From: Apus apus
Lineage: Eukaryota > Chordata > Aves > Apodiformes > Apodidae
Direction of reading: 5' to 3'
Assembly (NCBI RefSeq): GCF_020740795.1
Contig: NC_067285.1
Coordinates: 14,810,001-14,874,000 of the forward strand
Length of the DNA: 64,000 bases
In this document: positions 1 through 11,420 of the stretch, piece by piece
Layout: every line of letters begins with the position of its first letter
How positions within the stretch are numbered: the first letter of the stretch is position 1
Translations under genes and position numbers: made by a program
The notes under the pieces: generated by a model
Database searches by the model: none
Told to the model about the DNA's origin: nothing
Seen by the model: the letters and a program-made list of their open reading frames with translations, nothing else

Positions 1-2522
1 CAGCTGCCCTTCCTTGGCAGTGCCAGGGCTGGATCCTGCTGTGCTGGAGCTTGAGGAGCAGCTCAACTCTGGCAGGAGCTGCTGGCCTTTCCTCTCTGCC
101 TCCGGGGGCTGCTCCTTCCCCTGCCCTGCCCAGGCAGTGGTCCCAGCAGCTGCCTGTGCATACAAGGATGACCTTTCCCTTTGTGAACAGCAAGGCTCCC
201 AACCATCCCAGGAATGTGACCCTGGCAGCTGGGATCGACCATGGCCTGGGTCCCTGCCAGCCAGCTGCAGCTTCCTCTGGTCTGGGGGTGCTGACATTGC
301 CCAGTGCCTGCGAGGCTCTGACATCCACCAGCCTGAGAAGGTGCAGGGAGCCCTGATCTTGCTGCTGATGGTACATTCCCCCATCGTGGAAGCTGAAGTG
401 GGGCAGCCTGGGACAAAGCCTGAACCCTCCACGAATCCTAACCCCCCCCCTATCTCGGCATGGCCTCATTAACCCCTTCCTCAAACTGTGTCCTATGGGG
501 AATCTGTGGAAAAGCTGAACTCGGTAGGGTTTATGAGGATGTCTGAGCTGTGCTGGCTGTGCTCCAAGGCCAGGGCATGTGGGGGGGGGCTGGCACCCAG
601 AGGCTTCAGCAGTTGCTGGGGACAGTGGGGCAGCTGTAATGTTGAGGAGGGGGTTGTGTGGCACCCCAGGAGCTGCAGAATCCTGTTTGTGGTTGTGGGT
701 ACACCTGCAGTGGGGTGAGGGGAGGTCTGTGAGGGGCTGAGGGGGTTGAGCTGTAGCATTCAAACAGCAGTGGTGGGAGGCAGAGAGAACTTACTTGTTT
801 TCCTAGAGGAAATGCTAGGAGCAATGAGCACCAAGGCCATGTTTGTCTAAATGTGCCCTGGAAAGATGCTAATGATCCAAAACACAGAGGGCTACAGATA
901 AAGCTGGGCTGTGGGAGATGGGGTTTTATTTGCGTACTCTAAGTTTTGCAGTAAAATGACGTAATTGATGATGTTTTTCCCTGTGGCAGCATGCTCGGCA
1001 GCCTCGCTCTGAGCATACCTGCTAACAGTATTTGAGTTTTCCCCCCAGTTTTTTTCCATGTCGGCTGGGGTCGAGGGTGTGAGGCTGTTGCAGGGTTGGC
1101 TGTCCCATGTCCCTGGCTGGCTGCAGGGCAGGGGCATATCTACCTGGTTGGAGCAGGACATAAGTGCCCTTTGGGGCTCTGGGAGGTGCGGGGGTAGCTA
1201 GTGGGGCTGAGGCCGTGCTCAAGGCGGGGGAGAGGGGGCAGGGATCAGCCCTGCACAGGGCAGGTGCCTGGTGGCCTCATTTGCCAGGGGGAGGTTGAGT
1301 GCAGGTGTCCCGCAGCCTCAATTCCTCTCTTGTCCCGGGAGACTTCCCCGTGGCTGGGCCAGGTCTGGTGAGAAGCCGCAGTGCCGGGCAGCCGGGTGGT
1401 GGGTAAACACTGCAGGGGCCAGCGTGCTTCCCTCACCCCGCAGGACGGGCAGGCAGAAGAATGTGCTGGGCAAACAGGACTGCAGGGGGACAGGGGCTGG
1501 TGGCTGCCCCCCTTCCCTGCTGGGGCAGAGGCAGCCCCTGCGCTGAGGGACAGCACCCTGCCACCATCAGAGGGGCCAGGCTCGGGGTGGCCTCGGTCCC
1601 AGGTCTGCTGGGGGGTCCCAGCTGGTGCAGGTGGGTGTCCTCAGGGAACCTTTGGGAGGAGGCTGTTGGTTGCAGGGTGGGAGGTCTGGCAGCAGGGCAG
1701 ATTAGAGCCACAGACAGGGCTTTCAGGGATGCCCAGGGATGGAGACAGGGATCCTGGCCTGGGATTTGCCCTCACTATGCTCAGTGCCAGGCTCCCCCCA
1801 TGCACCTCCACCTCCCAGCCTGCAGATCTGTCCCCAAGGAGTGATGGAGGGAGAAACTTCTCAGGCAGACACCCAGCTGTGGGGCTCAACTGTCCCCCCA
1901 TCCCTCATCTTGCCACCCTCCCAGGTTCCCTGAAGTGGCAGGGATTCCCAACTCGCCAGTGATGCCTGTGACCACTGGGAACCTTGCTCCTTGGCTTGGC
2001 CAGGCTGTCCAGTCTTGGGCTCTGGGCATGGTGCCTGGAGCATGTCTAGAGCCGGAGAACAGGGTGACCCAGCTCCCTCAGGTCACCCCACTCAGCAGTC
2101 AGGACCAGCAGCCCCCTCCTGTCTTTCCTGGGGGAGCCCTAAGGGGCCCATGAACCACAGGTAGCTGAACACAGGCTTCTCCAAGGAAGCATAATTTACT
2201 GTGGTGTGGATGGGGAGGGAAGGGGTGCGTGTAAGGGATGCAGCAGGGATGGTCTGGAGGACTTGGAGGTGGATCCCCCCCACTAAGCAGGAGAGGGGTC
2301 CCAGGGGTGCAGAGAAGGGCTCTCAGGAGGGGACAGGAGTACTGGCTGTGGATGAAGGCTTCCACAAATGCAGCTGGGAACCTAGGGCTGCAGAACAGGG
2401 TCCTGGGACATAGTCTAGGGGCTGATGGGAGCAGAGCTGAGGTCCTGGGGTGCAACTAGGGGTGCCAGGGTTTCAGGAGTGTCAGGCCAGTGCAGGAGTC
2501 CCAGGGAGGAGAGGACAGAGCC
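1..2522. other. SFRP5 downstream flank / 3' UTR region
   Basis: No coding exon is supported here. The region lies downstream of the SFRP5 stop codon on the minus strand. A canonical AATAAA on the minus strand (plus-strand 925-930) is 1.6 kb past the stop, and a variant AGTAAA lies at 2195-2200, 320 bases past the stop; either could end the SFRP5 transcript. The reading frames in this stretch show no protein similarity I recognise. In mammals ZFYVE27 lies next, but nothing resembling its coding sequence is visible before position 1. Confidence 0.6.
925..930 (-). terminator. Candidate SFRP5 poly(A) signal
   Basis: TTTATT on the plus strand reads AATAAA on the minus strand. It is the only canonical hexamer I found downstream of the SFRP5 stop within the window, but the implied 3' UTR of 1.6 kb is long, and the nearer AGTAAA variant at 2195-2200 competes. 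Confidence 0.4.
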
Positions 2523-4619
2523 CTAGTGCTGCCCAGCCCCATAGAGCAGGGGGTGGTAGAGGGGACAGGGGTAGGAGAACATGAACTTGACGGCAAACTT
2601 CATCTCCTTGTTGTGCTTCTGCCAGGGGTAGACAGCGAGGAGGAGCAGGCGGCCACCCACCTTGCGTCCCATCACCAGGAAGCTGCCAGTGAGGCTGTCA
2701 AGCTGGGGGCAAGGGCAGGCACTCGCGTTCCTCATGTGCAGCACCATCTTCTTGGTGTCCTTGCGCTTCAGTGGGCCCAGCTTCAGCACCTTCTTTTTCT
2801 GGGCAGCCACCAGTCGACGCTCCCCATTCTCCTCTGTCATCTCCTTGATGCGCATCTTCACCACTGTGTGGGGCACAGTTGGGGAGGGGGGTTGCCATGT
2901 GGCATGGCTGGGGTGCTGTTTTGGGGGTGTGTCTGGGCTAGGCACCTGTGCAGGACAAGGTGCAGCCTGTCCCTGGAGTGGCACCCAGAAGAAAGGTCTC
3001 TGGGGAAGTTATTGAGTGGGGAAGGGAAGGGGTTGTTGGGGGGAGGTTCAGCAGAGTCCCCTAGTGACCCTCCCAAATGCTCCATTCTGCCTGTTTCCCC
3101 ACCACTGTCTTCTCCTGTGGTGCATCCATCCCAAGCACACAGGTTCCAAAGGAATGGCTATGGGGGGTGTCTCCCATGGGGCTGTGCTTGAAAAACTGTG
3201 CCCTCTGGCCAACAATTGCCTGGGCTGTCAGAGCTGGTGGAGGACAGCCCCTTGCCCAGGGGGGACCGCGAAGGGGACTCCAGCACTCACCAAAGTCACT
3301 GGAGCACATCTGCTCCATCATGCCGTCTGCCTTGTGCTCCATCTCGCACTGGGTGCAGATCTTGGACACTGTGGTGAGAGACCAGCCACTGTCACAGCTC
3401 CCTGCTGCTGATGCCTGTCACCCAGCACAGCTCCACGGGGCTGGGAGAGCCCCGGCAGCCTCTCCCAGTACCCCCTCAGGAGGAATGGGGTATGGGGACC
3501 CCCTTTGTTCAGCTGTTGATGCTTTGAGGCACAGCAGCAGCAGTGAGAGTGGTCTCAGCCTGAAGGATGTCACAGCTCTGATCCTGACTCTGGGCTGCTT
3601 TTGGGTGATGCCTCTCCCTGCCTGAGGGGACAGCCACACCTTGTCAATACCCACAGGTAAAGGATGCTCTTTGCTGCTGGAATGGGACCTAGTGGGAGGC
3701 AAGGGACACAACTCTGCCACAGGTCCCCCAGCAGCTTCCATCCTGTTCCACATTCACCCCAGCACTGCTCCTGTGGCTATTATGCTCTCCCCTGCCCTGG
3801 GCAGCTCTGTGCAGGCAGCTGGGTGCCTGGCTCCTGGGACAGCGAGGGGTGCCCAGCCAAAGCAGATGATGCTGCTGGTACTGTGTGCACTGATGCCCTG
3901 CTGCAGGCAGAGGGTGCTTGGTCAGCTCCAGCACCCCGGGCCCTACTTCAGGGGTGCAGACGTGGGGGTGCAGGGGCTCCCTAGTAGGATCCTGCATGCA
4001 GGCCCCTGGCTGCATGGGGAGAGGCTGCTGGCAGGTGCCCTGTGTGTATCCCCATCCCATTGCAGTGCCCTTCTCGCTTACCTGGTGGCGGGGTGGCCTT
4101 GCTGTTCCCAAACTGGACTGCGATGCAGAGCTCGTGGTCGGAGGGGAACTTGCTGCAGTGCAGCATCTCGGGCCAGGGGAAGCCGTAGGACTCCATGACA
4201 GGGGCGCAGGAGTCACGCACCACCTCGCAGAGGGAGCGGCAGGGGTAGACAGGCCGGTCGAGGCAGACAGGGGCGAAGAGCGAGCAGAGGAAGAGCTGGG
4301 TGTCGGTGTGGCACTGCTTGGCGAGCAGGGGCACCCAGCTGCTGGCCTGCTGCTTGGCCTCGGCCATGGTGTCATGCTCCAGCAGGTTGGGCAGCCTCAT
4401 GCGCTTGTAGCCCACGTCGCGGCAGAGCTGCATGTCGGGCGGGATGTCGAGGCACTGCGGCTCCCGCCCGTAGTAGCGCCCGTGGGGCAGGTTCTCGGGC
4501 TGCCAGCCGTAGTAATCGTAGTGCTGCCCGCCGCCCGGGGACCCCGCCAGCGCCAGGGCCAGCGCCAGGGCCAGCAGCGCCGTGCCCGGGCCCCCCGAGG
4601 GGCCGCTCGCCCGCGGCAT
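2523..4619 (-). CDS. SFRP5: Secreted frizzled-related protein 5
   Basis: SFRP5 is a secreted Wnt antagonist that binds Wnt ligands through a frizzled-type cysteine-rich domain. Three coding exons on the minus strand, 4082-4619, 3291-3368 and 2523-2863, join in phase (GT-AG throughout) to 957 bases, 318 residues; the human protein is about the same length. Residues 1 to about 27 are a signal peptide with a Leu-Ala repeat core. The frizzled domain follows (YDYYGW start, CLDIPPDMQLC, MRLPNLLEH, FLCSLFAPVC, YPCRSLCEVV, YGFPWPEMLHC). Exon 2 gives the linker with CTQCEMEH. Exon 3 gives the netrin-like (NTR) domain ending in FAVKFMFSYPC. I chose the ATG at 4617-4619 because it directly precedes the hydrophobic core; an in-frame ATG 24 codons upstream would only add a basic leader. 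Divergent from GOLGA7B 6.65 kb away. Confidence 0.97.
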
Positions 4620-4860
4620 CGCCGCTGCCCGCCGCCGGCCCCGGCTGCCGAGCCGGACGGAGCGGCTGCCGCGCTGCCGCTGCCTTGGCACCTCCCCCGC
4701 TGGCCGCCCTTTCTAAGGAGCCCGGGGAGGTCTCGCTGGCAGCCAATCTGCTCCGGCTGCCGGGCCCCCCCGGGGCTGGGCCCCCGGCCCCGCTAGCCTG
4801 CCCCACCGGGCACCCCGCTGCCCCAGCCCTCCCTACCCGGGCAGCCTCCCAGAGGAGGCT
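4080..4860 (-). promoter_or_regulatory. SFRP5 CpG island / promoter
   Basis: A dense CpG stretch covers SFRP5 coding exon 1 and about 240 bases upstream of its ATG, where GC-box-like CCGCCC and GGGCGG strings occur. No convincing TATA box is visible. The transcription start should lie in about 4650-4850 on the minus strand, by position only. Confidence 0.6.
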
Positions 4861-5893
4861 CCTGCATGCAGCGACCCCCAGCCCACCCAGGGTCCGTGTT
4901 CCCCTCTGGAAGGGTTGGCTCGCCTGCCCCATGGGGATGTGTTGTGGGGGCAAGGTGCCTCCATTACCCACCAGCCCCTCTGCCCCCCATCCCACCTGGC
5001 ACCTCACAGGTATGCCCTGGCATGGGGGAGGGGTCCCTGGTTCCTACCTTATGCCCCCCTTGGTGCCCGATGGGTTTGGAAGAGCTTGAGGTGCAGGGGA
5101 CAGAGAAACAGGGCACCCCAGAGGCTTTGTGCTGCAGAACTGGGGGACAGCTGGGGCACCCACGTGCCAGGTGCCATGTGTAGCATTAATGCCAAGGTGA
5201 TGCCATGGGCATGGGGTCCTTATTCCTTGTGGATGGCCCTGCCTGCATGAAGCCTGGGCAGCCCTTGGCCTGCTGGGCACAGGCATAGCTGGTGTTACAC
5301 CTCCCAGCAAAGAGCTTGCCCCCAGGCACTGCCACTACCTGGGGCACCAGCAGAGCCAGAGCATGAGCAGGGTGAGGGAGGGCAGTGCTGGGACCACACT
5401 CCCCCATCCCCTTGGATGTGGTCTGGTCCGGGTGGTGCAAGGCTCAAGATCCCATTAGAAACCCATTTGTCTACAGGGGTTATCTGGGGCACTCCCTACC
5501 CTTCCCACAATCGATGCCCCTGCCTGGCCAGCATGCTCTGGGCAGCCTCTGTCCCCTGCCTGCTGGATAAGGGGCTCTGTTAATGGGCGACAGAGCAAAC
5601 AGCCTGGTGCAGGCAGGTGATAGCAGCTGCCCTTTGCCCTGGGCTGGGAGCAGGGACTGTTCCTCCAGCCCCAGTGGGATCCATCTGCTTTGAGGCTGTG
5701 ATGGGAACCTCACCCATGTGCCCTGCACTTGCCTGCAGCCTGCCTGACCTCCCCATGCCCTCTGTGCCAGGCACAATGCTTGTCACTGCATTGCCCAGGG
5801 ATGTTGGCTACTGGACCGTGGGTGGGCTGAGCTCTTCTCACCCCAGCCAAGCTCTGGAGATGGCACCATTAAGGTGTAACTGCTGGGGAGCAT

Positions 5894-6003
5894 GATAAGA
5901 TAGAGTGGTCCTTTATCAGGGCTGCCCGGTAGCAGGGGGAAGGTGCTGGAAGCATCAGGCTGTCACAGGAGGAGTGAGATTGCCTGGAGATAAATGCTGA
6001 TAG
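5894..6003. promoter_or_regulatory. GATA-motif cluster
   Basis: Five GATA cores fall within 110 bases: GATAA 5894-5898, GATAG 5899-5903, inverted TTATC 5913-5917, GATAA 5989-5993 and GATAG 5999-6003. The block lies 1.3 kb upstream of the SFRP5 ATG. SFRP5 is expressed in endoderm, where GATA factors act, so a role is plausible but inferred. Confidence 0.35.
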
Positions 6004-9000
6004 AAAATAGCTAATCCATGATGGATGGGCTGGGGTAGGGCAGCTGGGGAGCTTGGCTAATTGTCATGGGAGCTGGGCTGAGGGGAGCTAGAGCAGGGAG
6101 GAGGAGGCAGAGGGAGCGTGCATGTGTGGGATGGAGCTGCAAGTGTGAGCACACCTTGCCCCTGGCTTGCGTGATGTCCCTGGGCTGTTCCTGCAGCCCT
6201 GCCAGTACTGGTGCTGTCCTGCTTTTGTCCACCAGCTGGTTCCTGGCTCTCAGCCCACCCTGTCACCCAGGCTGGTCCAGCCCCCAGCACCCATGGTCCC
6301 TTCCAGGACGTGGGTGTCAAGTACCCTCTGCTGGCTGGCACCCCACCAGATGAAAACAAGGGGGCTGACAGGACCAGGGGGCAGCAGGGGGGAATGAGGG
6401 GCTTCCTGCCAGCTGGTCTGCATCCCCCATCTGTCACGATGCTTTCATTAGAGCCACTGATTCACCTCTTGGCAGCGTCACCATGCTGGGGGAGCAGGAC
6501 TGGTCCCAGGAGAGGTTTGTCCCCCCCCTGCTCCCACCCTGCCAGGTGTCCTGGCAGCCTTGTCCCTAAGCTGAGACCATGCCTCTGTGCTGCAGGGGTC
6601 CCTGTGGCACCTCCACTGCTTCCTTAACCCTTCACCACACGGGATGCCACAGGGCTGGGAGGAGGAGCGCAGCCAGGACAGGTAGATCTTGGCTGAACTT
6701 AGGGAAAGGGGGTGGCCCCAGGGCAGCTGGAGTTGTTACCTTTCCGTGTCCTGTCTGCACAGGCCTGTGTCCCCGTCCTGCACCTGCACAGCCAATTGGG
6801 AAACTGACACTTGTGCCTGTCACTCTGGGGAGCTGGCTGTGCCACCACCCATGTCACCTGTCACGCCAGCAAGACCAGAAGCAAGGCCATGGGGGCTGCT
6901 CCCTCCACTGTGGGGACCTTGAGGACGCCCAGCCAGGGTGGCATGGTAAGAGGACATACCTTGGGGGTGACCCCTCACCACTCCAGGCCCTCCCCAGGGA
7001 CCTGTGCCTGGCTGTAGCACAGAGAAGGTCTGAGCCAAGGGAGAGGGAGGGTCTTAGGAAATGAAATGCTGAGCAGGGTCCTGGCCACCTCTGTTGTATC
7101 CTCTCCTGCTGTCTCCCTGCTCCCTCTCCCGTCACATTTTAGGGTGCTGCTGTGGGCAGAGATAGAAACCCCAGGCCTGGGTGGGCTCTCTTCCATCCTC
7201 CTTTCCTCCCCCCATTCTCCCTGGCTGTTTGTCCTGTTCCAGAACCAACCCAAACTCTTGGGACTCCAGACTTGTGGGCTGCATCAGTGCCAGGCATAGG
7301 CTGCAGCCACAGGGGAGCAGAGACCCTCAGGAGGGGACATCCCACAGGGGCTGGCCATGCAGTGACAGGTGTCCCAGGGTTTCCAGCATCTCTCAGGAGA
7401 GAGCACCCCAGCACAGGGGGCAAAGCAGGGCTGGCAGCATGGATCTGCAGGGGTGGGCCTGCCTAGGGGTGGCTGAGGGAGGTTGGAGCACATCTGGGGG
7501 CACCCAGGGGCACAGAACCAGCAGGGCAGGCAGCAGGCAGGGGCAGCAGTAGCCATGCACTTGCCCTGCGCCCACACACGTTCCAGCTCACCCAGCAGCC
7601 CTGGGAATGCAGCTGGCGTTGCTCCCGGCCTGGCACCCATCCAGCCCCTTGGCAGCTTCTGGCCCTGCCCATCTTCTGCTGGCCTGCACACAGACCCCCT
7701 GTTCACTGCTGGTCCCTAGACCCCCTTCTGTGGGGCAGGGAGGGGGCACCTCCTGTGTGCAGATGCTTATGGGGAAGAGCTCTTTTGCCTTGCAGGGTGG
7801 CACTCTGCATGGGGACTCAGGGACACAGGGACCCTCTCTGCAGCATTGCTGGGGAGCTGGGAAAAGCCACCCATGTCTGCTCCAAGCACAGCCCTGTCCC
7901 TGGCACAGGGGCTATCCTAGCACAGATTTGGCTCCCAGCCAGCACCTGTGCTAAAGCTGGACCTTGGCACCTTCCTCTGAAACCACATGTGCCTCCTGTT
8001 CTCCCCTTCTCGGGAGGGTTCTGCACGCCCCCACCCAAGCATCTTCCCCTGTGGATGTGCTGGAGGGCTGCCCCCACATTCTACAGGACAATGGGGTCCT
8101 GGCACCTCTGGGGGCTGGCACAGACAGACATGGCGGTGCTGCAGGTGCCACAGAGGGGTGCCCATCCTCAGGGTGCCCATCCTCGGGTTGTCCAAGTGGT
8201 AGGGCTGGGTGTCCCTGGTTTGGGAGTCTCCTCATCCTGTCTGAGGATGCAGGCTGAGGCACTTGGAGCTGTTTTCCAGCAGCTCACTCCACCTCCCACT
8301 GTTGTACACACCTGGCGTCTCCCAGGAAAGGTTATCAGCTAATCACCCTGCCCTACTGTCTCTGCAGCCTCCCAAATGTCACTGTTGTCCTCACTGGGGA
8401 AGTGAGCTCATGGTCCCCCCTATCCTTTTAATGAAGTCCCCTCTCCAGCACTATGAGAAGCAGCTGCCAGGGCTTGGCCCTGCCGTGGCTCCTTTGAAGT
8501 GGAGCGAGAGTTGCTGACAGCCCTGAGGGGCAGGTGAGGGGGCTCAGCACGCAGCAGGTGCAGGATGGGGCCCCAGGGGCTTGTCCTGGGCTGGCTGTGG
8601 GGCTCCAGCAGCCCTTCATGGCCCCCAGCCACCATGCTATGACTGCAGGGAGGGCTGGAGTGCACGGACGGGGGTACAATGCTGTGCACCTGGGGACAAG
8701 TTGGGAACACCCTCCACCACTGGCCTGGGAGTCAAATGCAAGGGCCGGACCAGGGGCATTGCTGGGGCATAGCTGCCATGGTGTGATGGGCATGGGTGTG
8801 CTGGCTGCATGGGGTTGCCTGTTGGGGCCACAAATGTACCCTACGCCTGTCCCATGGGGCCAGGGGAAGGGAAACTGGGTGGTCAGCCAAAGCAGGGGGA
8901 GGTTTTTGGGGTCTGTCTGCAGGACAGGTCAGAGCCTTCTTGCTCCAGGAGCAGGGGGTGACCCAAGCAGGGCAGTAAGGGCAGATCTGGCAGCAGCCAT

Positions 9001-9031
9001 GTGTGCAGTGCCCACCCCTGCTGCCAGGCAG

Positions 9032-9041
9032 CCTAAAAATA
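9032..9041. promoter_or_regulatory. MEF2-type site
   Basis: CTAAAAATAG is a perfect match to the MEF2 consensus. It stands alone in GC-rich intergenic DNA; whether it is bound is unknown. Confidence 0.25.
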
Positions 9042-10598
9042 GCCTCTCTGGGCTCAGCAGATAGAGCAGAAAGGCCAGAGCTCTGTTGCTGCAGGCACCT
9101 TGCCAGCACCCCACACAGTGCAGGGGGGCAGCAGGGCCACACAGCACTTTGTGACTGCCCTGAGCCCCCACTACCCCTGCTCCTACTGCCTGGGATCCCA
9201 TCAGCTACACCAGAGCCCCTCCACCTCTTCCCTGCCCTGCTGGGAGTGATGGCATGGCACAGCAGGGCACAGCAAGTATGGCATGGCATGACATAGCATA
9301 GCATGGCAGTAGTCTGTCCCCTCTGCATGGGAAACAACAGGATCTAGTTTCCTAGGGCAGATTCTGTCCTAGGAAAAAAAAGAAAAGCCCGTGCTGGTGC
9401 ATCCTGCATGGATGCTGGCAAGCCCTGGTAGGGTCTGGAGAATCCAGGGACTGTGAGGTACCACAGGCAGAGCCAGGGTCTGTGCAGGGATGAGCACTGT
9501 GGGGTAGGTCCAGACTGTCCCTGTCCTGCCTGCCACTGGGCAACTCTTGTTCCTCGGTAGTATGGCTGGGGAAAGGTGCGTCCCCACGACGGGATGAAGA
9601 TGTCCCACTGAAAGATGGACCTTGACACATGCCCTAGTCCTGCAGACAGCAAATCTGTGGCTTGTGAGGAGGCTGGAGCCCAGGATCTAGGGTCCAGTCC
9701 CTGGGCTGGGTTGGAAGGGACATCTCTGGGACAGCATCACAGCATCAGCATCACAGGGTGTAGGCAGGTGGGCAGAGCCTGGGACAGCCAGGACAGCTGG
9801 CACGCCTCAGGACGCTTTCGGTCCCCTGCGGGGGAGAGCAAACTTCATCTCCCGGCAGGAGCAGCATTGCCATGGCAACTGGCAGGGCGCTGCCTGGCAG
9901 AACGGGAAGGAGCTGGGACGCAGGGACTGGTCTTGGGAGCGTCTGGGGACACACTGGGGTGGGTGAGCACATGCATGTGCTCAAGGGTGCATGGCCAGAG
10001 ATGCACGGCGGGGGGGCTAGGCAGGTGTGTGCATCTGAGTGTACGCACAAATGCCTGCATGTGTGTGTACGTAGGAGAGTAAATCCCCCGGAGGGGGGCT
10101 TTGGCTCTGTGGCACTGGGTGTAAGCCACTGCTCAGGGCTGCTCTGGACCCCAGGAACTGCAGGTTTCCCCAAAAAGTTTTGTTGTTGTGGAGGAGATGT
10201 GCTCTCCAACTCGGATCCCTGCCTGCACGTGTCCCTGGTCCCAAACCCTGCCACACTCCAGGATGCAAGGGCTGCCCACCAACCACCCCAGGGCTCTGCC
10301 TCTACTCATAGAGCCCTGGGCCGCTGCTCAGGGCAGGGACTGGGAGTCAGGGCCGCTGTGCTGCAGGCAGCTGGATCTCTGCTGTGTTAGCAGCCTGAGC
10401 AGAAGGGTTGGCAGGGCCCTACGCTGCCTTCAGCATTGCTCAGGTGTTGAGAGAAGGGCTGGCTGCTCTCCTGCCTGACAATGGCTCTGTGCCCAGCCAC
10501 CGCATCCCTCCCGCCTCACCCCAGCTCCAGCTGTGAGCACCCCCTCCTATGCCTCTCGGGAGAGACTCTGTTCCCCCTGTTTGGCATTTCTCCATCTG

Positions 10599-10614
10599 TG
10601 ATTGAGCTGTCAAT
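10599..10614 (+). promoter_or_regulatory. PBX/MEIS-like composite motif
   Basis: TGATTGAGCTGTCAAT combines a PBX-type TGATTGA with a MEIS/PREP-type CTGTCA core. It sits in a relatively AT-rich island just before the GOLGA7B CpG island, about 0.66 kb upstream of its ATG. Confidence 0.3.
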
Positions 10615-10679
10615 GAGCAGAGATAACAGGGAACTCGTTAGGTCTCCACTTTGATGTCTGCGTGCGCTGGGACTGCAGC

Positions 10680-11420
10680 ACCCGCTCCAGAGCACAGAGG
10701 CAGCTGCAAACCCTTCGCAAACAAACCGCTTCAGACGAGGCCCCTTGGCACGGCCGGCTGCCAGCTCCACAGCCGCTCCCCCAAATCCTCACCGGGCCAG
10801 CCCCACGGACGCCCAGTCCCCCCCTCGTCGTCACCCTCAGCAGCACCGCCTCGGCAGCCAGTTCTCCCCAGGGACCGACAGCCGCATCCCCTCGGCAGCC
10901 GCGCCCCGGCACCCGAGGTGTCGACCGGACAGCTGGGACCTAGAGCAGCAGCAATCCCCCCCGCAGCCCCCCCGCTGGGGCCGGTCCAGGGGCAGCCGGA
11001 CGCCGGTACCAGCGCCCCCAGCAACAGGGCCGCGCCCTCCAGAGGCTCCGTGGCGGTAGGGGCAGGCGCCCATCCCCGCCGCCTCGGGGCGGGCCGTGCG
11101 GGGCCGGGCGGCTGCGCACACGGGCCGGGCGGGCCCGCCTCCGCCGCTCGGCACAGCAGCACCGCGGACAGCGCCGGTCCCCTAGCACGGCCCCCGCACA
11201 CCGCCGGTTTCCCGGTACCCCGCCGGTGCCCCCCGCCCCTGGTACGGCCCGGCCGGGGCGCCCGCCGCGCAATGGCCACGGAGGTGGGTGCGCGGCGGCA
11301 CGGCGGGGCCACCCCTGCAGCGGGCACCTCCCGGAGCTGCCCCCCGCTCTGCCCTCCCTCGCCTCGCCGCTCTCGGGGTCCGCGGTGAGGGAGAGCAGCG
11401 TGGGGCTGGGGTCCGCGGGG
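10680..11420 (+). promoter_or_regulatory. GOLGA7B CpG island / promoter
   Basis: A long CpG-dense stretch ends just after the 12-base coding part of GOLGA7B exon 1 and is the obvious promoter of that gene. No TATA box is seen. Long reading frames on both strands here result from GC richness and have no recognisable protein content. Confidence 0.65.

Larger units (their letters stand above)
4861..10680. other. SFRP5-GOLGA7B divergent intergenic region
   Basis: There is no supportable gene in this 5.8 kb. It is GC-rich, with C-rich and T-rich tracts and many short chance reading frames. Notable contents are a cluster of GATA motifs at 5894-6003, a perfect MEF2-type CTAAAAATAG at 9032-9041, and a short run of GCATGGCA-like units at about 9250-9305. 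These are potential cis-regulatory elements for the two divergent genes. Confidence 0.6.

Noticed and set aside
3918-4796. 292-codon plus-strand frame over SFRP5 exon 1
   Set aside because: It is an antisense shadow of the frizzled-domain exon in a CpG island.
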